DNA from: Acinetobacter soli
Lineage (GTDB): Bacteria > Pseudomonadota > Gammaproteobacteria > Pseudomonadales > Moraxellaceae
Direction: 5' to 3'
NCBI RefSeq assembly: GCF_000760595.1
Contig: NZ_BBNM01000003.1
Location: 248,001 to 312,000, forward strand
Length of the DNA stretch: 64,000 bases
The position numbers and the translations under genes are program-made. Of this stretch, positions 18,567 to 28,242 are shown piece after piece (within the stretch, counting starts at the first letter, position 1; every line of letters begins with the position of its first letter). The notes under the pieces were generated by a model that searched no databases, had not been told where the DNA came from, and saw only the letters and a program-made list of their open reading frames with translations.

Positions 18567-19934
18567 TTAGGTTGGAGTGAGTGACGCAGATGAGGCATTG
18601 TTTAAAGTACTCTGTTCTGCTTGAGCCTCGATCTTTGAGGTATCTCCTATACGCCACTGATAGGGCGGTAAAGTTCCATTCACACTAAAATCACCAATAA
18701 TTCGTGCTTTAAATACACGCGGATTGTGCGATGCCAAGGTTCGAATATTGCGCCAATAGCGGTCGAAGCCATATTTTTTATCTGCCGCAGATGCACCTAA
18801 GGCGTCAAAGAGTAAGGTCGAAGCATCTAGTGCCAATTGGATAATGACGCCCTGAGCTTGGGCACTTTCCAGCTCTGCCAGCGCGTTGAGATCTGCTTCA
18901 GATACACTATGTGAATCGAGCGCAGCCGAATAGGTACGCTCGAGGCTTTGTGCAACTTTTTCAACCAACACACCGGCGGTGTATGCTGCGGTGCGGATTT
19001 GACCGACCACCTGCAAAATTTGAGGATCGTTTTGTACCAAAGGTGTATTCGCATGTGAGTAATTCCGCGTACGCTTGGCAACAGCCGCAGATACATCGTA
19101 GGTTGCTGCACGGGTTAAGCCTGTAATAATCGCCAATTGAATCAACTGGTAAAACGCAGCAGAATATTTAAAACGAGTTCCTTCTGGCAGAAATTCGCTT
19201 GGATCGACCAGTACATCAGTAAAGCGTGCTGTGCCACTGGCGGTGAGTTGCTGACCGAATCCATTCCAGTCGTCTAAAATCTCGACGCCCTGTGCATGCC
19301 GCGGCACGATCACGGTTGAGGATTCTCCGTGAAGATCGGTCACCCCCACTTCAACCCAATTGGCATATAAACTGCCAGTGGTATAGTACTTTTCTCCATT
19401 CAGGCGAATCTTGCCACTTTCATCGGTCGATAAATGCGTTTTAAAGGCGTGAATTGATTCTGTACCGCCTTCCGACCATGCACTGCCTATTGTGTCGCCA
19501 CGCGCCAGACGCTCAAGCCAGCGTTGCTGGAATACCGGATCTTGAGACACCAAAACATCTTCAGTAAAGCCAAAATGAATCCGCAAAATTTGAGGTAAAT
19601 TCGAGTCTGCTTCGGCCAGTTCAATCAATAAGGCAAACAATTCAGGCAATGTGGCCTCATATCCACCATACGCCTTTGGTAAACGTAGGCGTGTAAATCC
19701 ACTGTCTTTGAGCCACTGGATTTGTTCAATCGGAAGTTCATGACGCTGTTCACGTTGCAATGCATGTTGTTTAATTTGTTCAAATAGAGGACGAAACTGG
19801 CTTGCGAGCGTGTCGTAGCGTGTGGAAACCGCTTCGCCCCACACCCGAAACAATTGCGAAGTCGTGATCTGGGGGCGATGTTGCAGCTGTGTATTGACCG
19901 TTGGGTGATAAAAATGTGTCATATGAGCATCCAT
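18567..19934 (-). CDS. Acyl-CoA-dehydrogenase-fold flavin monooxygenase, SfnB/DszC type
   Basis: About 455 residues from the ATG at 19934; an ATG at 19922 with GGA before it is equally plausible. The fold is seen in IQWLKDSGFTRLRLPKAYGG, the substrate loop in SAWSEGGTES, KYYTTGSLYANWVEVG, and a C-terminal helical bundle ending with GFDRYWRNIRTLASHNP, which is typical of DszC/SfnB and not of classical acyl-CoA dehydrogenases that have a catalytic glutamate. It is probably involved in sulfone or related organosulfur oxidation with the DszA-like partner encoded downstream. Confidence 0.88.
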   Translation of the reverse strand: MDAHMTHFYHPTVNTQLQHRPQITTSQLFRVWGEAVSTRYDTLASQFRPLFEQIKQHALQREQRHELPIEQIQWLKDSGFTRLRLPKAYGGYEATLPELFALLIELAEADSNLPQILRIHFGFTEDVLVSQDPVFQQRWLERLARGDTIGSAWSEGGTESIHAFKTHLSTDESGKIRLNGEKYYTTGSLYANWVEVGVTDLHGESSTVIVPRHAQGVEILDDWNGFGQQLTASGTARFTDVLVDPSEFLPEGTRFKYSAAFYQLIQLAIITGLTRAATYDVSAAVAKRTRNYSHANTPLVQNDPQILQVVGQIRTAAYTAGVLVEKVAQSLERTYSAALDSHSVSEADLNALAELESAQAQGVIIQLALDASTLLFDALGASAADKKYGFDRYWRNIRTLASHNPRVFKARIIGDFSVNGTLPPYQWRIGDTSKIEAQAEQSTLNNASSASLTPT

Positions 19935-20096
19935 CAATTTTATTTTTATCTTAGCCAACGCATTTGTTTTTATAAAAATCAAAATGTGATAATCATTGCA
20001 GGATTTATTCATTAGCCTATCTATTTTTTTTTTAATTTTCTGTTATTTTGATTAATAAAGAATAAATATTATGAATAAAAAAATTGCTATTAAATC

Positions 20097-20122
20097 AGCC
20101 GACAAATATGTATTTATCGGCT
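20097..20122 (-). terminator. Hairpin after the siderophore receptor gene
   Basis: AGCCGACAAATA (20097-20108) faces TATTTATCGGCT (20111-20122), twelve pairs with one mismatch and a 2-base centre. It lies 24 bases past the stop of the receptor gene, where the siderophore transcript should end. The following T content is weak. Confidence 0.5.
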
Positions 20123-20145
20123 AGTAAAATTTAAAATAATCAAAC

Positions 20146-22338
20146 TTAATAATTAATGGTATAGCTTAATGCATAGGTTCTGCCTTGAGCTGGAATATCT
20201 AGATAGGCATTTGTATTGGTTATTGCTGCTTGTTGGGCAAACACGGTTTTATACTGGCGATTCCAGACATTATACACCCCAAAATCTACACGACCTTTGA
20301 GTGCTGGAAAATGTGCCAAAACATCCATAGTGGTATAGCCCGAAATGTCAGCCGCATTGTTGTCATCTTTAAAGCCTTTTGCAGCGAAAGCTAGATCGTC
20401 TTTGTAGGCTTTATTGCTGCCTTTAATGGCCAAAGCCTGCACACGCACACCATAACCGTCTTGATCCCATTCACCAAATACAGTTCCTTTTACAGGTGCG
20501 ACCTGATAGGCGTTTAACTCATGCCATGCACCAGATTCATCTTTATACTGACCGCGGGTATAAGCGAGCGTTCCACCGACTTTAAATTGCTGCAAAAATG
20601 GATAACTTAAGGTTGTTTCAGCGCCATAAACGCGTTGATCGGTATCGACAACACGCGCGGCTCGGTTACTAAATTGCACGGTTTTATCCGAGGTATTGTA
20701 AAAACCGGTCAAACTGACATTTAAGCCCTGATTTTGCTCTAGTCGCCACCCGAGCTCGTAGTTATTTACCGTAATCGGCTGCAAATTCGCGGTGGTAATG
20801 TTATACGTCGAAACATCTCGAAGCATACGCTGTACATCTGGGTAGCTAAAACCTTGTGAAAAGTTTGCATAGAGCTGCTGTGCATCGTTCAGTTTATATA
20901 CCGCACCCAAATTGAATAAAAACTTATCGGCATCGGTACTGCCAGCTGCAATCTCTTTGCTTTCACGTACCGGTATATAGGCATCTGTTTTTGCCTGAAT
21001 GTATTGATAACGTACACCACCCTGAAGATTCAACCGATCGGTCAGTTCATAATCTGCTTGAACAAATGAACCAATACTATCAATTTTTGTATCTGGCCCC
21101 TGACTTTGAACAGCGCCTGTCGCGGTATAGGTCAAACCATTATCCGACGCGATGTATTGATCCGCCCACTGGCGATCATTTTCATGATCGTAATCGATGC
21201 CGTAAGTCAGACCCAAATTGCGATCAAGAAGATTAAATTTCGATTGTAAGGTCGAGCGCAGGCCATAAAAATCGTTATCAGATTCGCTTTGTCTGACTGT
21301 TGCACCATTGGTGACTAAAGCCCCGGCATAAGGCACAAAGCGTAATTTCTCTTTACGGTAATACGCATCGATATTCAGGATTTGACCGAATATATCTGTA
21401 TTTTGATACTGGGTGTTTACACCATAACGCTCTGTAAAAGGTTGATCGGGTACATTCCAGCCTTTAATAGGCACATAATAGTCGGCACTGGTTTTGGTGT
21501 AGTCTGGGCCATACTTGGTGTCTTGTCGATCTTTGTAGTACTGAGTACCGAGGCTGAGTGTCTGAGTATCTGACACGTTAAAGCCAATACGTCCATTGAT
21601 GTCTAGGGTATCGGTATCCATGGTGCTGCCTTGCCATGGACTTAAAGAGATCCGGTTGCCACGACCGTCAAACTGCGCGCCACGGCTGGTAAAGTTGGCG
21701 CCTAAAAATCCGTTTATGTTGTCCTGACTAAATGCAGCAGTTTGACCGATTTCATAGGCGAGCCCATCTGCACGGAAATTATCGGCCGATGTGATGCCAA
21801 CTTTGGTACTCAAACTAAGTGGCTGATCTGGATTGGCACGCTTGGTAATAATATTAATGATGCCACCTGTCGCACCTGAACCATAAATACTGGTGGCTCC
21901 AGATACCACTTCGATATGATCGATTAATTCTGGACTAATGCTGTTGAGCTGTCGCGCGGCATCACGGGAACCCGTTTGAGGTACCCCATCAATCATCACC
22001 AGAATGGTTCGACCACGCATGGTCTGGCCATAGTTACTGGTGGTCCCGCTGCTCGGTGCCAGCGATGGTACCAATTGAGCCAGAACATCGGCCACCTTAC
22101 GCCCCGCTCCAGCTTGTTGTGTAATTTCACTTCCCTGAATGGTCTGCACAGTTCCTGCAATTTCGGCAATACTTTTGGGTGTTCGGGTGGCGGTCATGAC
22201 AATTTTATTGAGCGCCACCACATCTTTTTTAGATGCGTTTTCAGTTGCCGTGCTGTTTGAGTCGGTCTGATCATTTGCATACAGGCAACCCGATATCGCC
22301 ATGGCCAGCAAACTCAAAGCAAATTGTTTTGTACGCAT
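20146..22338 (-). CDS. TonB-dependent ferric siderophore receptor of the hydroxamate locus
   Basis: 730 residues from the ATG at 22338, which has GGGGG as ribosome site and begins a signal peptide ending near CLYAN. The TonB box region is VVALNKIVMTATRTPKS, the plug carries VADVLAQLVPSLAP, GRTILVMIDGVPQ and YGSGATGGIINIITKR, and the barrel ends in YALSYTINY. It is the last gene of the siderophore unit and has its own Fur box, so it can be expressed separately under iron starvation. It should import the siderophore made by the genes upstream. Confidence 0.93.
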   Translation of the reverse strand: MRTKQFALSLLAMAISGCLYANDQTDSNSTATENASKKDVVALNKIVMTATRTPKSIAEIAGTVQTIQGSEITQQAGAGRKVADVLAQLVPSLAPSSGTTSNYGQTMRGRTILVMIDGVPQTGSRDAARQLNSISPELIDHIEVVSGATSIYGSGATGGIINIITKRANPDQPLSLSTKVGITSADNFRADGLAYEIGQTAAFSQDNINGFLGANFTSRGAQFDGRGNRISLSPWQGSTMDTDTLDINGRIGFNVSDTQTLSLGTQYYKDRQDTKYGPDYTKTSADYYVPIKGWNVPDQPFTERYGVNTQYQNTDIFGQILNIDAYYRKEKLRFVPYAGALVTNGATVRQSESDNDFYGLRSTLQSKFNLLDRNLGLTYGIDYDHENDRQWADQYIASDNGLTYTATGAVQSQGPDTKIDSIGSFVQADYELTDRLNLQGGVRYQYIQAKTDAYIPVRESKEIAAGSTDADKFLFNLGAVYKLNDAQQLYANFSQGFSYPDVQRMLRDVSTYNITTANLQPITVNNYELGWRLEQNQGLNVSLTGFYNTSDKTVQFSNRAARVVDTDQRVYGAETTLSYPFLQQFKVGGTLAYTRGQYKDESGAWHELNAYQVAPVKGTVFGEWDQDGYGVRVQALAIKGSNKAYKDDLAFAAKGFKDDNNAADISGYTTMDVLAHFPALKGRVDFGVYNVWNRQYKTVFAQQAAITNTNAYLDIPAQGRTYALSYTINY

Positions 22339-22368
22339 GTTACCCCCACAGATAAATATAATAAAACT

Positions 22369-22387
22369 AAGAATAATACTCATTATC
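22369..22387 (-). promoter_or_regulatory. Fur box before the siderophore receptor gene
   Basis: Read on the plus strand, this 19-mer agrees with the consensus Fur box at 15 of 19 positions by my count, including the CATTATC half. It lies 31 bases upstream of the receptor start and downstream of the acyltransferase stop. Confidence 0.75.
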
Positions 22388-22420
22388 AATAAAAAGTAAA
22401 ATAAAAAGTGTCGTGGTGTT

Positions 22421-23023
22421 TTAAGCACTTTCACCACAAAGCTGTAAAAACCGATCACGATCACAGTGATACAGTACTGCCTGTTTTTCCGGCATATTCA
22501 AAATCTGCTTTGCTTCAAATGCAATCTGATCTGCTACGTATGCATAAGAACGCACTGTGATATCGGGTTCTCCTACAATTTTTAGTGCAGGTGTGTGCTG
22601 GAAAACAAACTGGCACATCATTTTCATTACTGCCCGAAAATGCCCCTTGCCCACCACACTTTTTTCGCCCAGTAAAATATGCCAGCCCATATCATCTGGA
22701 TGTGCCGCATAGTAAAGGGCTAAACGGTCTCGAGCAGCTTCATAGATTTCTAAATAACCCACGTCAGATGCATCGATTTGAATGATATAAAGCCGCTGAT
22801 GATCATCCATGTGCATTTTCTCAAAATGCACCGCCAAATCACTCTGGCTGATATTTAACTTCCACTGCGGAATCACATGCGGTTCATGCATCCAGCGATG
22901 CAGTATGGTAAGGTCATGTTCAAGACACATCTCACGTAGTCCATACTTTACTTCGCCCACCTGATAGTCAAAATGGTCAGGTAATCGCGAAGAACGTGTT
23001 GATAAACAAGAGCGTCGTTGCAT
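22421..23023 (-). CDS. GNAT-type acyltransferase for siderophore assembly (IucB/RhbD-like)
   Basis: 200 residues from the ATG at 23023, two bases after the RraA-like stop. The fold class is seen in ILHRWMHEPHVIPQW near the start, DVGYLEIYEAARDRL, and DMGWHILLGEKSVVGKGHF, which are characteristic of siderophore N-acyltransferases. It probably transfers an acyl group to the hydroxylamine formed by the N-hydroxylase encoded in the same operon. In acinetoferrin and baumannoferrin, known from related bacteria, that group is a medium-chain enoyl; here the acyl donor is unknown. The longer upstream frame to 23182 overlaps the previous gene and is not signal-like or conserved. Confidence 0.87.
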   Translation of the reverse strand: MQRRSCLSTRSSRLPDHFDYQVGEVKYGLREMCLEHDLTILHRWMHEPHVIPQWKLNISQSDLAVHFEKMHMDDHQRLYIIQIDASDVGYLEIYEAARDRLALYYAAHPDDMGWHILLGEKSVVGKGHFRAVMKMMCQFVFQHTPALKIVGEPDITVRSYAYVADQIAFEAKQILNMPEKQAVLYHCDRDRFLQLCGESA

Positions 23024-23024
23024 A

Positions 23025-23651
23025 TTAGCGTCTCTGTTCAGCATGGTAATAATCACGAGGATGGTGCTGATTAAAAAAGTGATGACGTTTATGCTGTTCT
23101 TGTTCTTCCATATCTTGAAATGTTGGCCATAAATCCTGCGCAATTTCGGGCGATAAAATAAAGACACCGTCTGCATCGCCAATCATCAGATCACCCGATG
23201 CAATCCGTGTTTGACCTACCATAATCTCCTGGCCATGTTCGACCAGACTTTCACCCTGATGACGCGTGGTGAGGCAACTGACAGAACGAGCAAAAACTGG
23301 CAGTTTCATTTCACGTAACGCCACACAGTCGGTCACATCGCCGATCACCACCACTGCTGCCAATTGATGATAAATGGCCGCACGATGGCGCTGCTCTCCC
23401 CAGCAGGCACGATTTGGAATTGCACGCGCATCGATGACCAGCACATCATTCGGTTCGCTTTGTAGCAATGCATCACGCAGGTTCATGGCATTGATCGAAG
23501 CGAGCCTAGCGGTTCTGACACGGCCTGTGACATGATGAATGCGATTAATGGCATGAATCTGTGCCAGATGTCCCTCATCGAGCACATGACCAATGGTCGA
23601 AGTGGCAATATTTGCATACTTTTCAATCAGTTCATTTATAGATGTTTGCAT
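23025..23651 (-). CDS. RraA-like protein in the siderophore operon
   Basis: 208 residues matching the RraA/HMG-aldolase-like fold: an N-terminal TSTIGHVLDEG, the glycine-rich DVLVIDARAIPNRACWGE, the AVVVIGDVTDCVALREMKLPVFAR stretch cited in part, and the C-terminal GDLMIGDADGVFIL. In family members of the aldolase type, divalent metal and pyruvate-like ligands bind at the D-x20-R-D site. Its start overlaps the FhuF-like gene by 16 bases and it is followed within two bases by the acyltransferase, so it is clearly co-translated with siderophore genes. Its role there is not known to me. Confidence 0.85.
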   Translation of the reverse strand: MQTSINELIEKYANIATSTIGHVLDEGHLAQIHAINRIHHVTGRVRTARLASINAMNLRDALLQSEPNDVLVIDARAIPNRACWGEQRHRAAIYHQLAAVVVIGDVTDCVALREMKLPVFARSVSCLTTRHQGESLVEHGQEIMVGQTRIASGDLMIGDADGVFILSPEIAQDLWPTFQDMEEQEQHKRHHFFNQHHPRDYYHAEQRR

Positions 23652-24451
23652 TGATGTTTTTCTCGAAGTTTGCTGCGTTGCTGCAACGGACAGTTTTTGC
23701 AGTAGTCATGTGCTGCCTCAGGCAACTGAAAGTAGAAGCAGCATTTTTGGCGTTGATAACATTGCTGTCGATTGCTCCACGCATCGAACAATTGTTTAAA
23801 TGGATTTTTTGCCAGCCCAAAGTCATCGGCGTACAGCATTTGCACGCTTGCTCGTTGCGCTTTGATACGCGCTAAGCATTCTGCTGAAATCTGCCGACGT
23901 GCCATCAGATCGTAAAATTGTAAAATTCTCAGTGCCGTGTTTTCCCACAATAAAACCTTGGGTACTTTTGCAACACGGCCCAGCACTTCAAATACTTCAT
24001 TTAAGTCACTGAAAATAATTTGGAAAAATGCAACAGGATCACTCGGTGGTGACTGCATGCTCTGCTCAAATTCAGCATCGAGATTAAGCTTAAGCACCCG
24101 ATCCCACGCCCACGATGCATCCAGATCAAGCACGACTTTATCTAATGCCCACGGCATGTGTGGTTTATTAAGCAATACACTGTAAAAGTAGGGATACAAC
24201 AGTGGCACTGCCCAATACTTGATCAGCATTGAACCTGCACAGGTGAGGTTTTTAACTTGTATTTGGGCAGCAAACTGCTGCACAATTTTCAAGCATTGAT
24301 CGGGATGTAAAAGATCTGAACCTCGATGATTCCATTGATGGCACAGTTCAATCCGGATATTGAGCACTTGCTCAATCTCTGTTTGTAAGGACGCAAAACC
24401 CAGATGTGCTGGATGTGATTCGAGTGCCATAAACGTAATATTTGACTGCAT
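23636..24451 (-). CDS. FhuF-like siderophore-iron reductase
   Basis: 271 residues. The family mark is the C-terminal 2Fe-2S motif: CCFYF, ten residues later YCKNCP (about residues 240-257). The N-terminal two thirds show the all-helical region with LTCAGSMLIKYWAVPLLYPYF. Such cytoplasmic proteins reduce ferric hydroxamates to release iron. Start at ATG 24451 behind GGGTGGGG, 15 bases after the upstream synthetase. Its presence supports a hydroxamate product. Confidence 0.88.
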   Translation of the reverse strand: MQSNITFMALESHPAHLGFASLQTEIEQVLNIRIELCHQWNHRGSDLLHPDQCLKIVQQFAAQIQVKNLTCAGSMLIKYWAVPLLYPYFYSVLLNKPHMPWALDKVVLDLDASWAWDRVLKLNLDAEFEQSMQSPPSDPVAFFQIIFSDLNEVFEVLGRVAKVPKVLLWENTALRILQFYDLMARRQISAECLARIKAQRASVQMLYADDFGLAKNPFKQLFDAWSNRQQCYQRQKCCFYFQLPEAAHDYCKNCPLQQRSKLREKHQCKHL

Positions 24452-24466
24452 GCCCCACCCTGTTGC

Positions 24467-26374
24467 CTATTCGTGATATGCAGTCATTCGTTGCAATACA
24501 TTATGTGTTTGCCCAACCCGCGTGGGCATACTTCCCACTCGATTGTCTTGCTGTAGCAAGGGTCGAAGGAGCTGCTTATGCGGCCAAAGTTTTTCTTCAA
24601 ATAGACAATGTGTAAGCAAACGACGAGCTTCTGGTGAAAACGGTACCAATTCAAGGGTATCTTTTAATGCCTGAGCCAATGCGAGCCACAAGAGTTTTTC
24701 ATCTAACTGATAATGACGGGCAACCGACTCTAAAATACTGGCCAGATTGACTTGAATGCCTAAGGTTTGTAAGTACACCAGCAGTTCTTCGACGCTATCG
24801 TGATACAAGGTAATTCGAAAATCTGACGGACTTAAATACACGGGATCGTGTAATCCCGCCTGCTGCATCCAAGGCAGATGAATGCGAACAGAGTCGTGGT
24901 CGCGTAGCAGCAAGCCCGAAAACTGGCCTTGTTTGAGTACCAAACATACATTCTGGCCATGGATTTCACCCATTAAACCTAACCGAAACAAGCGCAGGTT
25001 AATCTCGAAAAACTCGTGACATAGCGTATAAAAAACATGTTTGACTACTTCGGGAGTAGGCAACTGAGCGCCGAATAGCGATTGAAACACGGATGCATCG
25101 GCCGGCCCAGACTGCCCCAGACTGGCCATTGGAATAAGCTGATACGGCGCTTTGAGTAATTCGGCAGGAATGATTCGGCGCTGTGCAGCCAAATGCATCG
25201 GTTGTTCTTCAAACAAGGTTTCATTTTGTGGGGTTAAATTGTGCGGTTGATGCGGCATAAAGCCCCACCACTGATGCTCATCACACAACCAGAGTCTGCT
25301 GGCCAGTACTGGATCAATGCGCTTTGCCTCGGCTAAAAGTTGCTGATTTTTTTGTCCATTGATCATTTTAACAATCGGCAAAAAGCGCAGTGAACCCAAG
25401 GCCTTGATGCCGAGGGGCAGTTTCAGGTGATCTTCGGGATTCAAGCCAGAAATCAGCGTTCGAATAGATGAGCTGGCATAAAAATGATGTACAGAAAATG
25501 CCAGTGGGATAAGACACCCAAGATCAATTTCTTGAGCAAAGGTGGAATCTAGAACATGTTCAAACTGCCATGCATGCATTGGCATCGGCAGATAGTTTGA
25601 GTCGATTTTTTTGGCGATCAGTTCTGCATGCAGTTGTGCTTGTTGTGTAGGATTAAGAAAGATCCGAGCAGGCTGATCAAGCTCAAGATCATGAATATCA
25701 CGCCCAACCACCAGCAAATCCTTACGAACCGCAACCCACCGAACTGTAATCGGTTGCTGAAATTCTGGACTATACTGTTGATAGTCTGTCGCTGAAAATC
25801 CATCTTTTAATTTCGCTAATGGATGATAAGGCCGATCACGTAAGGCCGCATATTGCTCTAGATTTTGAAAGTGCTCGGCCGGGCTATGGTCTTGCTGACT
25901 ATTTTTAAAAATTGAAACATTTGCACTCAGCGCCGATTGTGCGTCTGCAAGCATCAGATCGTCTCGAAACTGCTGAATTTTTTCAGCAGTGCAGTCAGCA
26001 AAAAGCCCTAATTGAATGAATGCGTCGTAAAGCATTAAAGCACTGGGTTCGTGATGAATCCGCTGCTCGGTATGATCGAATAGAAAGATGGCGTTTGGCT
26101 TGATCTGCCAAGGCTGCTTATAGGCTGGTGTAATCCCGATAATCACAAGCTTGGTGCGACTCTCTGTACCGTAAACTACAAAATGCGTTAGTTCCTGACA
26201 AGCCTGTGCAAGAGCGTCTTGTGCATAAGGCGCAAGCTTCTGAATCACTTGTTGTACTTGCGAAGATGTTTGCATGTCGTGCGCTGCAAAAAAATCTTCG
26301 GCCAGAAAACTGTTGAGTAAATCCTGCTGGATACTGTGTTGAAGCTGCACATGGCGCTGTAGTTTACTATTCAT
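24467..26374 (-). CDS. NIS siderophore synthetase (IucA/IucC family), third in operon
   Basis: 635 residues from the ATG at 26374, which overlaps the preceding stop by four bases (ATGA). The conserved nucleotide and citrate site is recognisable: PMHAWQFE (usual HPWQ, here with Ala), SSIRTLISG, and the catalytic region GEIHGQNVCLVLKQG. The C-terminal FhuF-like segment is part of the family. It would condense a citrate-derived carboxylate with an amine or hydroxylamine using ATP. The Ala in HAWQ and its place as one of three synthetases suggest a distinct coupling step. Which substrate it takes cannot be read from sequence. Confidence 0.92.
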   Translation of the reverse strand: MNSKLQRHVQLQHSIQQDLLNSFLAEDFFAAHDMQTSSQVQQVIQKLAPYAQDALAQACQELTHFVVYGTESRTKLVIIGITPAYKQPWQIKPNAIFLFDHTEQRIHHEPSALMLYDAFIQLGLFADCTAEKIQQFRDDLMLADAQSALSANVSIFKNSQQDHSPAEHFQNLEQYAALRDRPYHPLAKLKDGFSATDYQQYSPEFQQPITVRWVAVRKDLLVVGRDIHDLELDQPARIFLNPTQQAQLHAELIAKKIDSNYLPMPMHAWQFEHVLDSTFAQEIDLGCLIPLAFSVHHFYASSSIRTLISGLNPEDHLKLPLGIKALGSLRFLPIVKMINGQKNQQLLAEAKRIDPVLASRLWLCDEHQWWGFMPHQPHNLTPQNETLFEEQPMHLAAQRRIIPAELLKAPYQLIPMASLGQSGPADASVFQSLFGAQLPTPEVVKHVFYTLCHEFFEINLRLFRLGLMGEIHGQNVCLVLKQGQFSGLLLRDHDSVRIHLPWMQQAGLHDPVYLSPSDFRITLYHDSVEELLVYLQTLGIQVNLASILESVARHYQLDEKLLWLALAQALKDTLELVPFSPEARRLLTHCLFEEKLWPHKQLLRPLLQQDNRVGSMPTRVGQTHNVLQRMTAYHE

Positions 26375-28221
26375 ACTGTCTGCTCCTTGGCCTGCCATAC
26401 ACGAAAGCGATATAACGGATTTTGCACCTGCTTTAACTGAATTGCCGCATCGCCAAACAAACGACGTTTGGTGAGCGATTCAATGCAATATTCTTTAGCA
26501 AAAACATCAAAGATTTCATAACGTGATTGATGTTCAGGATACTGACGCTGAAAAGTATGAATGACTCCAGCCACCTTAGACCAAAAGATTCGCTCATCCA
26601 GATTGAGCTGCTGATGCAAACTAATGGCAATATCGCTCAAGGCAACAAAGAATAAACAGGCACAGCTAAAGTCTCGAACCAGATTGACATCTTCAGTTTC
26701 GATAAAAGACATCCGGTTTGCTTTTGCATGTTCTTTAGGCAAGGCATGTAGCGTTGGAAATTGATCGGGATGGGTCAAGTGTTGCGGACTAAAGCGCACA
26801 CCATCGTGAAAGTCTTTTAAAATGATCCGTGTTGGCCAGCCATTTCGATGTACCAAAATCATATTCTGGCCGTGAGATTCCGTCCCAATGCCTTCGGCAT
26901 AAAGAAAAAATAGAATAGGCTGAATGGTCACCGACAGAAACTGTTCGAGCCATTGTTCTGCACCATATTGATCTAGCCAAGGCTGAATGAGTAACTGCCC
27001 ATTCAATTGTAAATGCCCGACGCCATTAAGCGGCATGGCATCCTCACCTTCACGCAAATAACAATGGACACTCTCTCGCCATAAACTGCCAATCATGCCA
27101 TACGCCTGCTGGGCATGAGAGGACGGCAACTGGATAAAATCGAGTGCTGTGGCATGAGTTTCTCTTAAAATTGCAAAATCTAATGCTTGTGCAATTGGGC
27201 TTTGATCCATCAGTGCCTGCAACCAGTCGGTAATGAGAGGTCCATTCATGGCAGCATGAGTGGCTAAAATCCGCGAACTGGAAGTATTGGTTAGACTCAT
27301 CGAGAGCTTGATATACGGCTGCTCTGGCTGTTTTAGATTGGTCAAAGTTCTGAGAGATTGCTGCGCCACATAAGCCGTTTCTCCACGGCCCAGATAAATC
27401 AGTTGTCCAGCGCTAAGCTCCTCAAAAAAAATCGGAATAAGGGTGTTTTCCCATTGCCAAGGATGCACAGGTAACCAAATAAATTCATCGGGGCTTTCGG
27501 TCTTTTGTATCAGTGTAGCCTGAAACTCTGCCCGATCTTTTGGACTGAGCTGCGCAATTTTAGTGTGATCTTGTGATGCTGATATCGACGTTTGACGCTT
27601 GACCAATGAATGATGCACCGCCAGCCAAACCAGATGAATCGGTTCTGCATATTCGACACCGTATTTGGCATTATCGAGCAGACTGAAACCCACCCGAGAC
27701 TTGTAACATGGGTGATACGGATGACCATCCATCAAATAGGTTTCCAGCTGATCATAACAGTATTGACTGGCCGGAAGTGGATACGCCTGTTTATACGAGA
27801 TGGACTGTACGTCATGCATAAACGTGCGCTTGATCTCCATCAGAAAATCTTCACATTTCTGCGCATTTGGAATCGCACGTACAATTTCATTTAGCACGCC
27901 ATTTAAACGAGCCGGTTGTGAAACACCACGGGCATCAATCCGAATCACAGGCGCATGATTAAAACGGATTAAGCCAAAACTTAAATAACGCTGACCATAG
28001 GCCCGATAAATCACTGCTTGCTGCTGATCGGTTGCCTGTATCTCAAAGGTTCCATCGTGTTCAAAAACCTGAACAATGTCTTCATAGATCAGTGCTTGCA
28101 ATAGCTGTTTAATTACACGCTGTTCAACCTGCTCTATTGCAGATTGATCGGGCTGCTGCCACGCGATGCTAGGCGATGAAACGCGATATTCATGAAGTGC
28201 TGAACTGTTTAAATTTCCCAT
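26371..28221 (-). CDS. NIS siderophore synthetase (IucA/IucC family), second in operon
   Basis: 616 residues from the ATG at 28221, with GAGGA eight bases upstream. Family motifs are LPVHPWQWE (about residue 255), QQSLRTLTN, SSSRILATHAAMNG, and TESHGQNMILVHRNG (about residue 445). It forms an amide between citrate and an amine with ATP hydrolysis, in the cytoplasm. It follows the exporter gene by 21 bases and is translationally coupled to the next synthetase. Gene content as a whole resembles loci for citrate-hydroxamate siderophores such as baumannoferrin, which also use three such enzymes. Confidence 0.94.
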   Translation of the reverse strand: MGNLNSSALHEYRVSSPSIAWQQPDQSAIEQVEQRVIKQLLQALIYEDIVQVFEHDGTFEIQATDQQQAVIYRAYGQRYLSFGLIRFNHAPVIRIDARGVSQPARLNGVLNEIVRAIPNAQKCEDFLMEIKRTFMHDVQSISYKQAYPLPASQYCYDQLETYLMDGHPYHPCYKSRVGFSLLDNAKYGVEYAEPIHLVWLAVHHSLVKRQTSISASQDHTKIAQLSPKDRAEFQATLIQKTESPDEFIWLPVHPWQWENTLIPIFFEELSAGQLIYLGRGETAYVAQQSLRTLTNLKQPEQPYIKLSMSLTNTSSSRILATHAAMNGPLITDWLQALMDQSPIAQALDFAILRETHATALDFIQLPSSHAQQAYGMIGSLWRESVHCYLREGEDAMPLNGVGHLQLNGQLLIQPWLDQYGAEQWLEQFLSVTIQPILFFLYAEGIGTESHGQNMILVHRNGWPTRIILKDFHDGVRFSPQHLTHPDQFPTLHALPKEHAKANRMSFIETEDVNLVRDFSCACLFFVALSDIAISLHQQLNLDERIFWSKVAGVIHTFQRQYPEHQSRYEIFDVFAKEYCIESLTKRRLFGDAAIQLKQVQNPLYRFRVWQAKEQTV

Positions 28222-28242
28222 GTTATTGTTCCTCAATTTTAA

